Notes under the pieces: generated by a model
What the model was told of the DNA's origin: nothing
What the model saw: the letters and a program-made list of their open reading frames with translations, nothing else
Database searches by the model: none
Shown here: piece after piece, positions 52,876 through 62,562 of the stretch
Layout of the letters: every line of letters begins with the position of its first letter
How positions within the stretch are numbered: the stretch's first letter is position 1
Translations under genes and position numbers: made by a program
Source of the DNA: Actinomycetes bacterium
Lineage (GTDB): Bacteria > Actinomycetota > Thermoleophilia > BMS3ABIN01
Direction: 5' to 3'
DNA length: 64,000 bases
NCBI GenBank assembly: GCA_021785935.1
Contig: JAJYOG010000005.1
Span: forward strand, 1 to 64,000

Positions 52876-53231
52876 TCCAATCCTCCGATCGCCCAGGCCC
52901 GTTCGGCCGCAACTGGGGATACAACCTTTTTAATTTTCCGAATGGATCATTATATTGCGACGGCGCGCTATCGCACAATCATGATTGAAACAGTTGCTCT
53001 AATAATGAATTCACTTTGAGAAAGAACTTCGGGAAATCGTGAAGAACGTCTGGGAAGAAATCGCTAAAGGTTTTTTTCTTTTTTCCGATAGGAATTCTGC
53101 AGGTTTTTTGGTGGGTACGAGAGACCGGCTTCATCCTAATCAATTGGTGATTGAAACAAGGTGAAGCTTCCCGTTCTCCGCAGACGGACACCGAAACTCC
53201 TTTAAAACAGCTAAAACACTCTTCATCCTCC
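52876..53231. other. Intergenic region, no supported gene
   Basis: An 84-codon minus-strand frame (52979-53233) ends in phenylalanine- and lysine-rich sequence without a ribosome-binding site or family resemblance. Upstream of 52875 likely carries the glycosyltransferase promoter. Confidence 0.45.
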
Positions 53232-53262
53232 AAAAAAGGAAGCCCGGTCAGCTTCCTTTTTT
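53232..53262 (-). terminator. Intrinsic terminator after the sugar kinase gene
   Basis: Perfect stem aaaaaaggaagc/gcttcctttttt with a 7-base loop, 18 bases after the kinase stop; runs of A and T allow it to work in both directions. Confidence 0.85.
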
Positions 53263-53279
53263 GATGCCGTTTTCCAGGC

Positions 53280-54233
53280 TTAGAGCCGGACCGTGTGCTC
53301 CTCGACCTTCGTTTTGGGGATCAGGCGCTTCATTTCATGGACGTCAAAAATGCCGGCGCCATATTTCTGGGTATTGGCGGCTCCACAGGCTACCGCGTAG
53401 CGAAGACACTCGCCGTCGTTCTTGCTGGACAGTTTCGCCGAAACAAAGCCAGCCAGGAAGGCGTCACCGGAGCCAACGGTGCTGATCGGGTCCAGCGGCG
53501 GTATTGAAACCTTGTACGTCTTCAAACCGCCGTCGCCATCGTCAAGAAAAGCGTAGCAACCGCTTGGATGGGTGATGATAGCCGAACCGGCGCCCATGCG
53601 GTTTAGATGGACAGCCGCATCAAGTGAATCTTCATCCTCGCCAAACTCATGGCCGATCAGCGCCTCAGCCTCAAAGATATTCGGCGATACGAGCCCCGGT
53701 TTGGCTTTGATGGCGACCCTTAGCGGTTCACCGGCTGTATCGAGCACCGTCAGGGCATCAGTGGCCGACAGCGCCCCGATGATCTCCTTGTAAAAAGAAT
53801 CCTTGACCTTCCTGGGCAGCGAACCGGCGATGATGACGACGTCGGCGCCCTTGGCGATGTAAGTGAATTTCTCCATGAAGGCATGCAACTCACGGGCGGT
53901 AACTACGGGGCCGTATTCATTAACCTCCGTCTGGGTGTTGCTGGTGGGGTCGATGATGGCTGTGGACGTACGGGACTCACCGCGAATGCGCACGAAATCA
54001 TTGAGGATTCCCTCTGCCGTCAGATCTTCCACGATCCTGATTCCCGTCTTGCCGCCCGCGAGGCCGGTGGCGATTACCGGCTGGCCCAGTGACTTCAGCG
54101 CCCGGGCAATATTGACGCCCTTGCCGCCGGGAAGGGTGAGGCTTTCGCTGGCGCGATGGCGAAATCCAGCCTGGAAATTCGGCACCGTCAACGTGCGATC
54201 CAGCGCAGCGTTAAGTGTTACGGTCACGATCAT
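53280..54233 (-). CDS. fruK: PfkB-family sugar kinase (1-phosphofructokinase type)
   Basis: A 317-residue kinase. N-terminus MIVTVTLNAALDRTLTVPNF and LPGGKGVNIARALKSLG are the 1-phosphofructokinase/tagatose-6-phosphate kinase signature. The C-terminal PfkB motif STVGSGDAFLAGF includes the catalytic aspartate of GSGDA. Substrate may be fructose-1-phosphate, tagatose-6-phosphate or fructose-6-phosphate; there are no PTS or regulator genes nearby to decide. Last gene of the minus-strand run before a strong terminator. Confidence 0.88.
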   Translation of the reverse strand: MIVTVTLNAALDRTLTVPNFQAGFRHRASESLTLPGGKGVNIARALKSLGQPVIATGLAGGKTGIRIVEDLTAEGILNDFVRIRGESRTSTAIIDPTSNTQTEVNEYGPVVTARELHAFMEKFTYIAKGADVVIIAGSLPRKVKDSFYKEIIGALSATDALTVLDTAGEPLRVAIKAKPGLVSPNIFEAEALIGHEFGEDEDSLDAAVHLNRMGAGSAIITHPSGCYAFLDDGDGGLKTYKVSIPPLDPISTVGSGDAFLAGFVSAKLSSKNDGECLRYAVACGAANTQKYGAGIFDVHEMKRLIPKTKVEEHTVRL

Positions 54234-54263
54234 ACTTTATAGACCTCCCCCTGGCCGCTTCGG

Positions 54264-55484
54264 CTAGCCGGGCTTGATAGCAGACAACAGGAATCCAAAC
54301 GCTGATTTAACGTAATAACCTACTCGTTCCCCCATTCCGGGGTCGGCGAAGTCTTCCGTTGCGATAAGGTAGGAGCTGCCCATGAACTTGCCATTGTCCT
54401 GGACCTCCACCAGTCCGATTCTATCACCCTTGTGAATGGGCAGGTGTAATTCCTGGGGCAGGACCAGCTTTTGCTCGATTTTATCCTTGATGCAGACAAC
54501 TCGCGTTAGGCTGCTTTCGGCTGCGAGTGACAGCTTCTTGTTGTAATAAAACGGCACATCGATCGACGCGGTTTCAGCGCCCTGGGTTATCACGGTCTGC
54601 TCCCGAAAGTTGTCAAAGCCGTACTGCAGCATGTTGAGCACGTCTGTATCCCGCTCACCCAGGGATGGCCCTCCCAGGTACGAGAGGATGAGATTGACGC
54701 CGTTCTTGCCGGCGGAGACGACCACGCATTGCCCGGCCGCATCCGTGAAGCCGGTCTTTATTCCATTTATGAAAGGATAGGTCTCCATCAGGTGAAGATG
54801 GGTTATCAATGTCCGCGGGTAGGGTTGACCGGGCCAGGGAATGTTGTATTCGGTGCGCTTGACGATCTCGCGGATCTCGGGATGCTTCATTAGCTCACGG
54901 CCGAGTATGGCGAAATCGGCGGCGCTGGTGAAGTGGTTGGGCTCATCCAGGCCGTGCGAGTTTGTGAAATGGGTGTTGGTCATTCCCAGCTGGGCGGCGC
55001 GCCTGTTCATCTGCTCGGCAAAGTTTTCGACGGTGCCGGCTTCGTATTCAGCCAGGGCGATGGCGGCGTCGTTGCCGCTCTGGATCAGCATGCCGTTGAG
55101 CATCTCGGTCACGGTAAGCTTCTCGCCTGCCTGCAGGAAAATTGAAGATTCGCCGATCTCGGCGGCGCGCTGGCTGGTGGTGACCTGGGCATTCAGGTCC
55201 TTGCAGTTCTCGATTATGAGCAGCGCCGTCATCATCTTGGTGGTGCTGGCCATCGCCAGATGCTCGTCGGGATTGACGCTCATGAGAACCTGACCGGTGT
55301 CCGCGTTGATCATAATGGCGGACCTGGCGGCAATGGCCGGCGGCGGCGGTCCGTCCTCGGCCAGTCCGGCGGGTGCGAAGAACAAGAGTATGAGGAGGGA
55401 CAGTAGCATCGGTGCGATCAGCCACAACGGTACGGCCAATAACTTTCGGTATGTGTGAAGATTTACGGCGGCTGTATTTTTCAT
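54264..55484 (-). CDS. dacF: D-alanyl-D-alanine carboxypeptidase (penicillin-binding protein 5/6 type)
   Basis: A 406-residue exported peptidase trimming the D-Ala from peptidoglycan stem peptides. Signal peptide (about 1-42), then the S11 active-site motifs: STTK (AMASTTKMMTALL), SGN (IQSGNDAAIALAEYE) and KTG (INGIKTGFTDAAG). The C-terminal beta domain (QKLVLPQELHLPIHKGDRIGLVEVQDNGK) and a hydrophobic terminal segment (GYYVKSAFGFLLSAI) resemble the PBP5 membrane anchor. Three bases separate it from the LysM gene. Confidence 0.93.
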   Translation of the reverse strand: MKNTAAVNLHTYRKLLAVPLWLIAPMLLSLLILLFFAPAGLAEDGPPPPAIAARSAIMINADTGQVLMSVNPDEHLAMASTTKMMTALLIIENCKDLNAQVTTSQRAAEIGESSIFLQAGEKLTVTEMLNGMLIQSGNDAAIALAEYEAGTVENFAEQMNRRAAQLGMTNTHFTNSHGLDEPNHFTSAADFAILGRELMKHPEIREIVKRTEYNIPWPGQPYPRTLITHLHLMETYPFINGIKTGFTDAAGQCVVVSAGKNGVNLILSYLGGPSLGERDTDVLNMLQYGFDNFREQTVITQGAETASIDVPFYYNKKLSLAAESSLTRVVCIKDKIEQKLVLPQELHLPIHKGDRIGLVEVQDNGKFMGSSYLIATEDFADPGMGERVGYYVKSAFGFLLSAIKPG

Positions 55485-55487
55485 TTT

Positions 55488-55838
55488 TTAAGGGATGGTG
55501 AGCCTGGTGCCAGAGGTCAGATTCTGCGGATCGACATTGGGATTCAGTTGCGAGATCTCGGCAATGGTGACGTTATATTTGCGGGCTATGCTGTAAAAGC
55601 TGTCGCCATCGGCGACGATGTGGCTACGGGTTCCGGTCGTCGCGGTCTTTGCCGGTTGTGCTCCCTGGTCAGCGGCCGCGGTGGAGCTGCCGATCGCCCC
55701 GGTTGTATCGGCGGAGCTGTTTTTGCCGCCGCCAAGAACACCGGAATTAAAGGTGACGAAAATGGCAAAAAGGAAGGCGGCGGCGAGCCCTGTGATGGCC
55801 AGCGATTTAATAATTTTGGGTTCATACCGTGAATACAT
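55488..55838 (-). CDS. Membrane-anchored LysM domain protein
   Basis: A 116-residue protein, start MYSRYEPK at 55838 behind ggaggtaccgcgg. One membrane span (about 12-31, LAITGLAAAFLFAIFVTFN), a Ser/Thr/Ala-rich linker, then one LysM repeat (HIVADGDSFYSIARKYNVTIAEISQLNPNVDPQNLTSGTRLTIP) that binds peptidoglycan. Paired with the carboxypeptidase gene, so probably a wall-localisation partner. Confidence 0.88.
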   Translation of the reverse strand: MYSRYEPKIIKSLAITGLAAAFLFAIFVTFNSGVLGGGKNSSADTTGAIGSSTAAADQGAQPAKTATTGTRSHIVADGDSFYSIARKYNVTIAEISQLNPNVDPQNLTSGTRLTIP

Positions 55839-55907
55839 CCGCGGTACCTCCGGCTGTCGTGCCTTCAGCACATTTCCGTGCAAGATGCGTATTTGCCCCC
55901 GGAACAG

Positions 55908-56903
55908 TCAGACGTTTCCGAGGCTGCTTTGCCAAAGCTCGTCCCTCATGGCCGCGGCCGCTTCGGCGGCGCTCGCGGCGAAATTTTCGCCGGCACCAGC
56001 GTAGATTATACTACGAGATGCCGTCACCAGGGCACCCAGCCCCCGTTTGTCGAATGCCGCGGACATATCGGCGGCAACGGCGCCCTGAGTGCCGTAACCA
56101 GGAATGAGAAAAGGCGTTCGGGGAAGAAGTTTGCGCAGGGATGCCAATGTCTCCGGATGGGTGCCGCCGATTACGGCGCCAATGCTGCTGTACCCTGTCT
56201 CCCCGATGAGATTCTCGCCCCAGCTATCAACCAGGGATGCCACTTTTTCATGGAATTTGCGGGTATTACTTGCTGCGCTGCCCGCGGTTGGAGAGGATGA
56301 GCCGGATATGACTGAAGGTGATTTTTCGCCCGCGACTATCAGGTCCTGAAGATCCGCGGAGCCGGGATTGGATGTCTTGACCAGCACGAAGATGCCGGCT
56401 CCGTACTGAGCGCAATCATCGATGAATGGCTGCATGGCGTCAGTGCCGAAGAGCGGATTGACGGTTAGGGCGTCGGCGCCGAGGTTGTCGATCTTGCCGT
56501 CGAAGCCGTCGGGACGGCCGATATACGCGGCTGAATAGGCGGCGGCGGATAGCCCGATGTCGCCGCGTTTGGCGTCGGCGATCACCAGAAGCCCCTGTTT
56601 GGCTGCATGGTCACAAAGGTGCTTGAACGCCTTGAATCCCGGCGGTCCGTACTGCTCGAAGCAGGCCAGCTGCATCTTGACGGCTACCGCATGCGATGCT
56701 ACCGCGTCGATGATGGCGGCGCCGAACTCGTAAAAACAGGCTCCGATCTCATGCCTGCCGCAGCCACAACCCTGGCGGGGCTGGTCACGATAGCGCCCGA
56801 TCAGCGATTCCGGCATGTGGTCGAGGCGCGGGTCCAGCCCCACGCAGACCTGGGAGTTCTTGGCAAGAATGGCGTCGTTAAGCCTGTCCGCAAAATTTCT
56901 CAT
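55908..56903 (-). CDS. pyrF: Orotidine 5'-phosphate decarboxylase (type 2)
   Basis: A 331-residue pyrimidine synthesis enzyme converting OMP to UMP. Start MRNFADRL at 56903. Motifs: SQVCVGLDPRLDHMPE and the catalytic LLVIADAKRGDIGLSAAAYS (D-x-K-x-x-D). The larger size and GAGIFVLVKTSNPGSADLQDL segment mark the type 2 family. It includes a ~30-residue Ser/Ala-rich insertion (EKSPSVISGSSSPTAGSAAS). The rest of the pyrimidine pathway is not in the window. Confidence 0.92.
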   Translation of the reverse strand: MRNFADRLNDAILAKNSQVCVGLDPRLDHMPESLIGRYRDQPRQGCGCGRHEIGACFYEFGAAIIDAVASHAVAVKMQLACFEQYGPPGFKAFKHLCDHAAKQGLLVIADAKRGDIGLSAAAYSAAYIGRPDGFDGKIDNLGADALTVNPLFGTDAMQPFIDDCAQYGAGIFVLVKTSNPGSADLQDLIVAGEKSPSVISGSSSPTAGSAASNTRKFHEKVASLVDSWGENLIGETGYSSIGAVIGGTHPETLASLRKLLPRTPFLIPGYGTQGAVAADMSAAFDKRGLGALVTASRSIIYAGAGENFAASAAEAAAAMRDELWQSSLGNV

Positions 56904-56934
56904 TGAAGGATCATATGTCAGAAAGCCGCATTTT

Positions 56935-58299
<1,365 letters not shown>

Positions 58300-58324
58300 T
58301 TAATTACGGCATATCTCCGGGCCG

Positions 58325-58665
58325 CTATAGGTTCTCCGGTTGGTAAGTGGCCGATCCAAAAGCAAGGATGGGGATGAAGATGAATGGCAGGAAGATGATG
58401 CCTGCGCCAAAACCGGTTCCCTTGCCAAAGTTCCTGGCAATCCCAAGGGCAATGAGTATCTCGATTACAATGTTGACTATGGGGACAAAATACAGAACCA
58501 GCCACCATCCCGGTTTTCCGGCCACCTTGATCAACAGATAAGTGTTATATATGGGGATAATTGCTCCCGGCCCGGATATCCGGCCTTGACCAAAAGCTTC
58601 CAGCAGGCGGCAATGAAAAATACGATTATTGCGGCATAGATAATTACCATCAACGCTACACTCAT
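58325..58665 (-). pseudogene. DUF5684-like small membrane protein with a frameshift
   Basis: From ATG 58665 the frame encodes SVALMVIIYAAIIVFFIAA then WKLLVKAGYPG and drifts to a stop. Dropping back one frame near 58563-58575 restores GAIIPIYNTYLLIKVAGKPGWW, then FVPIVNIVIEILIALGIARNFGKG, ending ATYQPENL at 58325. The joined product (~113 residues, four spans) matches the DUF5684/signal-peptidase-I-neighbour type membrane protein. One missing G in the ggcccgg run would explain the break; it may be a true mutation or an assembly error. Confidence 0.65.
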
Positions 58666-58749
58666 AATTCTCTCCTTTGCGTCAGGTACTTCCCATTATT
58701 TCTTCCCGTTCTTTCCCCTTCAAGAAATAATTCCTTTCAACAGCGCACC

Positions 58750-58773
58750 AAAAAAGGCCACCTGATGGCGGCC
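58750..58773 (-). terminator. Intrinsic terminator after rpmA
   Basis: Minus strand: ggccgcc/ggtggcc stem (one G-U), 4-base loop, then six T (58750-58755). It ends the rplU-rpmA unit and separates it from obgE. Confidence 0.8.
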
Positions 58774-58806
58774 TATACTTATACTATCTTCGATCCGGGG
58801 TGAATG

Positions 58807-59067
58807 TCAGGAAGTTTCCTCAACCGGAATCACGCTGATGGTGCGGTTGGCTCCCTGGGTGAAAACAACACGGCCGGACACACGGGCGTAAATGGTGTCG
58901 TCGCCGCCGATGCCTGCTCCCGGCCCCGGGCGGAACCTGGTGCCCCGCTGCCGTACTATGATGGTCCCAGCGTTGACGACCTGGTCGCCAAAGCTCTTGC
59001 AGCCCAGTCGTTTGGACTGCGAGTCGCGACCGTTTCTACTTGTTCCTGCGCCTTTTTTATGCGCCAT
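58807..59067 (-). CDS. rpmA: 50S ribosomal protein L27
   Basis: An 86-residue protein beginning [20 protein letters not shown], then [28 protein letters not shown]. The N-terminus starts directly with the mature-like MAHKKG, without the cleavable leader found in many Firmicutes. It follows rplU with no gap (59068/59067). Confidence 0.96.
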   Translation of the reverse strand: MAHKKGAGTSRNGRDSQSKRLGCKSFGDQVVNAGTIIVRQRGTRFRPGPGAGIGGDDTIYARVSGRVVFTQGANRTISVIPVEETS

Positions 59068-59592
59068 TTATTCCTTCTCCGTCTTAGCGTCTGATTTGGC
59101 CGATTTGGAATCTTTTTTAGAATCAGCCTTGACTGCCTTGGTGCCGGTCTTGGTTTTAGCCTCAACCTTGACTGCTTTGGTGCCGGTTTTAGCCTCAGCC
59201 TTTTTGGTCTTTGCCTCTGGCTTCTCAACCTTCGCCGTCTTTGTTTCAGCCTTCGCCGGCCTGGCAGCTTCCACTTGCTTACCGCCGGCAGCGGTTATTG
59301 TCTGAATGGCAACGCGGGATAGGCGGCTGCGATGCCCCTTGTTGCGCCGGTAACCGCTCTTGGGCTTGTATTTGAAAACGCGAACCTTGCCGCCGAGGAG
59401 GTGTTCCTCGACCTTGGCTTTCACCTTGGCGCCCTTGAGCTCTGCCGCGGTTACGGCGACGGTATCGCCACCGACCAGCAGCGGGGTCAACGACAGTGAT
59501 TTACCCTCGTCAAGATCGAGCCGGTCGACAAGTACCTTGTCGCCTTCGGCTACCTTGTATTGTTTGCCGCCAAGTTCAATTACCGCGTACAT
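59068..59592 (-). CDS. rplU: 50S ribosomal protein L21 with long Lys/Ala-rich C-terminal extension
   Basis: 174 residues. The first ~103 form normal L21 (MYAVIELGGKQYKVAEGDKV and HRSRLSRVAIQTITAAGG). The last ~70 are low-complexity, rich in Lys, Ala, Thr, Glu and Ser, with repeats such as KAEAKTGTKAVKVEAKTKTG and TKAVKADSKKDSKSAK. The tail resembles histone H1-like basic tails and may contact RNA. No frameshift is involved, because the frame runs cleanly into the stop next to rpmA. Confidence 0.94.
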   Translation of the reverse strand: MYAVIELGGKQYKVAEGDKVLVDRLDLDEGKSLSLTPLLVGGDTVAVTAAELKGAKVKAKVEEHLLGGKVRVFKYKPKSGYRRNKGHRSRLSRVAIQTITAAGGKQVEAARPAKAETKTAKVEKPEAKTKKAEAKTGTKAVKVEAKTKTGTKAVKADSKKDSKSAKSDAKTEKE

Positions 59593-59705
59593 AATATCCT
59601 TGTCTATCGTTTCTCGATGTGAGATTTGGCCGGATTAGGTGAGGTGCAAACGTGCCTAATTTTAGCCTTTGGAAGTATAGCAACGCCGCTGGGTAAAAGC
59701 CAGCT

Positions 59706-61490
59706 TTACTCGTGATCCTCGCGGCCGATGCTCCAGTCATGCCGCTTGGGCACGTCAACATCCTGGCTTTTCTTGGCCGAGGCCGCAGCTTCTGCTTTAG
59801 CTTTCTCGGCGCCCTCCTCGACCACAGAGCCGTAGGCGCAGGTGCGGCTGACGCTGTCGATGTGAATCTTCCGATCCTCCCCCACCATCCTGCCGGCCCC
59901 GGAAACACTGACGACATAGCCGTCGATCCGGGCGATGCCATCCGCGGCGTTATAGGTGTGCGGCTCCTCAATCCGCAAGCGGACCTCATCGCCCTCAGCC
60001 ACGGGCAGCGACGCCCGCTGAATGGCTTCGCGGCTACCCTCGGCCGATACCTCAAACGTATCGATGGGGATGGTATCTAGCCCTTCAAAGCTGAAGTATT
60101 TTCCGGTGTCCTCCTCGATCTCACGCAGTTTGGCTCCGCCCTGGCCGATCAGCATTGCCGCCACCTTGGGATGCACCTCCACAAGAAAAGCCTCGTTGGG
60201 GGATGTCTCCGCCAGGCGCCTGAGCCGGCGCTCGATGTCGAATGCCATGGATTCCTCCGAGATAATCACGCCCTCACCGGAACAGGTCGGGCAGGTCTTG
60301 GTGAGGATGCCCCTGAGGCCCTCGGTCACGTTCTGCCGGGTCATCTCCACCAGCCCCAGCGGCGAGAGTTCGACGATATAGGTCTTGGTGCGGTCGGTCT
60401 CCAATTCCTGGCCCAGGGTATCAAGCACCTGCTGGCGGTTGCGCGGCCGCGCCATGTCAATGAAGTCGATGATAATGATGCCGCCGATGTCGCGCAGCCG
60501 GAGCTGGCGGACAACCTCCTTGCAGGCTTCCATATTGGTCTTGAGGATCGTGTCCTCGAGCCGGGTGCGGCCGACAAAGCGGCCGGTATTGACGTCGATG
60601 ATAGTGAGCGCTTCGGTATACTCGATAACAAGATAGCCGCCGCTGGGAAGGTCGACGCGGCGCATGAGCGCTTTCTTGATCTCCTCATCGACGCCGTAGG
60701 TTTCCATTAGCGGTTTGGAGCCCTGGTACATCTCTACCCGTTCCGCCAGTTTGGGTGAGGTCTTTTTAATAAAGGAACGGATCTTGTCATATTCCTTCTG
60801 TGAATCTACCAGCACCCGCTCGAAGGTGTCGTTGAAAATGTCGCGGATGACCTTGAGGGACACTTCCGCCTCGGAATAAAGCAGCGCCGGGGCTTTGGCG
60901 GCCTTGTCACGTCCCTGCACCGTCTGCCACATCTTCTCCAGGAACTTGACATCGTTGAGCAGTTCTTTCTTGGTGACGCCCTCGGCGGCGGTGCGCACGA
61001 TCAGGCCCGCTCCCATGATCTTGAGTTCACGGCAGAGCTGGCGCAGACGCTGGCGTTCATCATCGGGCAGACGCCTGGAGACGCCGACGCCGTCACCGCC
61101 GGGAACGTAGACCATGAAACGGCCGGGGATGGAAAGCTGGGTGGTGAGCCGGGCGCCCTTGGTGCCCATGGGATCCTTGACGATCTGGACCTGGATCTCC
61201 TGCCCCGAACGGAGCATCTGGGTGATCTTCTTGGGTCGCTTGTCGGGGTCTTCATGAACCATGACCTCCTCGACGTAGAGGAAGCCATTCTTTTCCAGCC
61301 CGATGTCGACAAATGCCGCTTCCATGCCGGGAAGCACATTCTCGACTTTGCCCTTATAGATATTGCCGGCCAGCGGCCGGCGGCCTTTCCGTTCAACGTA
61401 AATCTCGACGAGCCGTCCGTCTTCAAGCACTGCAACCTTGAGTTCGTTCGGCTCGGCGCTCACCAAAATCTGCTTGGCGCGGCTAGCCAT
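59706..61490 (-). CDS. rng: Ribonuclease E/G family endoribonuclease
   Basis: A 594-residue RNase for rRNA processing and mRNA decay. S1 domain (about 38-125, NIYKGKVENVLPGMEAAFVDIGLEKNGFLYVEEV), RNase E/G core with IDVNTGRFVG and IIIDFIDMARPRNR carrying the metal-binding aspartates, the zinc link CPTCSGEG, and a C-terminal region with KH-like (AAMLIGQGGAKLREIEEDTGKYF) and TRAM-like parts. Longer than RNase G and without the RNase E scaffold. Upstream of rplU as in many Gram-positives. Confidence 0.92.
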   Translation of the reverse strand: MASRAKQILVSAEPNELKVAVLEDGRLVEIYVERKGRRPLAGNIYKGKVENVLPGMEAAFVDIGLEKNGFLYVEEVMVHEDPDKRPKKITQMLRSGQEIQVQIVKDPMGTKGARLTTQLSIPGRFMVYVPGGDGVGVSRRLPDDERQRLRQLCRELKIMGAGLIVRTAAEGVTKKELLNDVKFLEKMWQTVQGRDKAAKAPALLYSEAEVSLKVIRDIFNDTFERVLVDSQKEYDKIRSFIKKTSPKLAERVEMYQGSKPLMETYGVDEEIKKALMRRVDLPSGGYLVIEYTEALTIIDVNTGRFVGRTRLEDTILKTNMEACKEVVRQLRLRDIGGIIIIDFIDMARPRNRQQVLDTLGQELETDRTKTYIVELSPLGLVEMTRQNVTEGLRGILTKTCPTCSGEGVIISEESMAFDIERRLRRLAETSPNEAFLVEVHPKVAAMLIGQGGAKLREIEEDTGKYFSFEGLDTIPIDTFEVSAEGSREAIQRASLPVAEGDEVRLRIEEPHTYNAADGIARIDGYVVSVSGAGRMVGEDRKIHIDSVSRTCAYGSVVEEGAEKAKAEAAASAKKSQDVDVPKRHDWSIGREDHE

Positions 61491-61773
61491 ACGTTCATCA
61501 ACCTTTCTTCAAATTGGGCGGCCCGGGCGCCCGCGGCAGGCGATCGCCCCTGAGAGCAGACCTCCAGCCACGCCCGCAGCCAAAACTTTTACATATAATC
61601 TTCCGCAAATTGGCCCGTGGGAAACCACTCGCCGCGCCGGTACCGCATTTTCCTGCCGGCTGGCGGCCACGGGGCGAAAAACTTTTCGGGGAATAAAAAC
61701 CTGCATGCTCCCGCCGTAGGCATTATATCCGTTCAGTTGGGGAGATTCTAGAAGTGCCCGGCGGTGGCCGGTT
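61491..61773. other. Intergenic region upstream of rng
   Basis: 283 bases, GC-rich; likely holds the rng-rplU-rpmA promoter. No gene recognised. Confidence 0.4.
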
Positions 61774-62562
61774 TCAGCTTCGGCCGCGCCTGGAAGAGCG
61801 GCCACCGGGGTGGTTGCCGTGGCGTCCGGAGGAGCGGCTGCTGTGGCGTCCGGAGGAGCGGCCCCCGGGACGACCTGCGATTCGGCCGGATCTGTTCCCA
61901 TAACCGGGAGCCGACGGTTGTTCTTCCTCGGCAAGTTCGATCCCGGTGCGCACAATGCGCGCCGCCCGCAGCTCCTTTCCGGAAAAGTCCGAGAGCGCCC
62001 TCACGATCTCATCGGGGCGGGCCGTGCCTTTGGCGGTAACCTTCATGGTGAAGCACAAGCCGCCGCCTTCGGCCAGATCCAGGCTCTCAACATATTTTTT
62101 GATATCGACTTCCTTGTCGCCCTTGGGGCGTTTCCTCAAGATAATAAGTTCGCCCGCGAGGTTATAACTGTTTACCGCATCCGCATAATCCGTGGCGGGA
62201 CTGTCAAGATCGATCCGGTAGCCACAGCTCTCCACCCGTGAGGCTGCCTTGGCGCGGTCGAATGACAGGCCTACCGATTTGAGCGCCATACCCCGCGGTA
62301 ACTCGCTCTGGAGTTTCCGGGCCAGGTCGTTTAGCGGCGCCCGCTGCCGCAGTGAGAAATCACAGATCTCATCTTCACCCTCAACGCCAACTCCAAGTGG
62401 CATGGCCAGACTCAGGATCGGCTTGGGCCGCATCCCCTGGGTGAAGGCCAGCTCGAAACCGGTCCGGCGGATTGCCCTGGCCAGGCAGCTGAGCGTATCC
62501 AGATGCGAAATAAACCGCGCCCTGCCGGTCTTGGAGTATCTCAACTGATAATTGAAATTCAT
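61774..62562 (-). CDS. Radical-SAM-linked protein (TIGR03936/DUF2344 type)
   Basis: A 262-residue protein with the family opening LRYSKTGRARFISHLDTLSCLARAIRRTGFELAFTQGMRPKPILSLAMPLGVGVEGEDEI. The domain is normally fused or adjacent to the radical SAM protein, and its start overlaps that gene by four bases (ATGA). The last ~45 residues are Arg/Gly/Ser/His-rich (RSGRIAGRPGGRSSGRHSSR), an RNA-binding-like tail. Precise function unproven. Confidence 0.87.
   Translation of the reverse strand: MNFNYQLRYSKTGRARFISHLDTLSCLARAIRRTGFELAFTQGMRPKPILSLAMPLGVGVEGEDEICDFSLRQRAPLNDLARKLQSELPRGMALKSVGLSFDRAKAASRVESCGYRIDLDSPATDYADAVNSYNLAGELIILRKRPKGDKEVDIKKYVESLDLAEGGGLCFTMKVTAKGTARPDEIVRALSDFSGKELRAARIVRTGIELAEEEQPSAPGYGNRSGRIAGRPGGRSSGRHSSRSSGRHGNHPGGRSSRRGRS

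Noticed and set aside
52979-53160. Two gattgaaac motifs reminiscent of CRISPR repeat ends
   Set aside because: They are about 170 bases apart, the flanking sequence does not repeat, and no cas genes are present.
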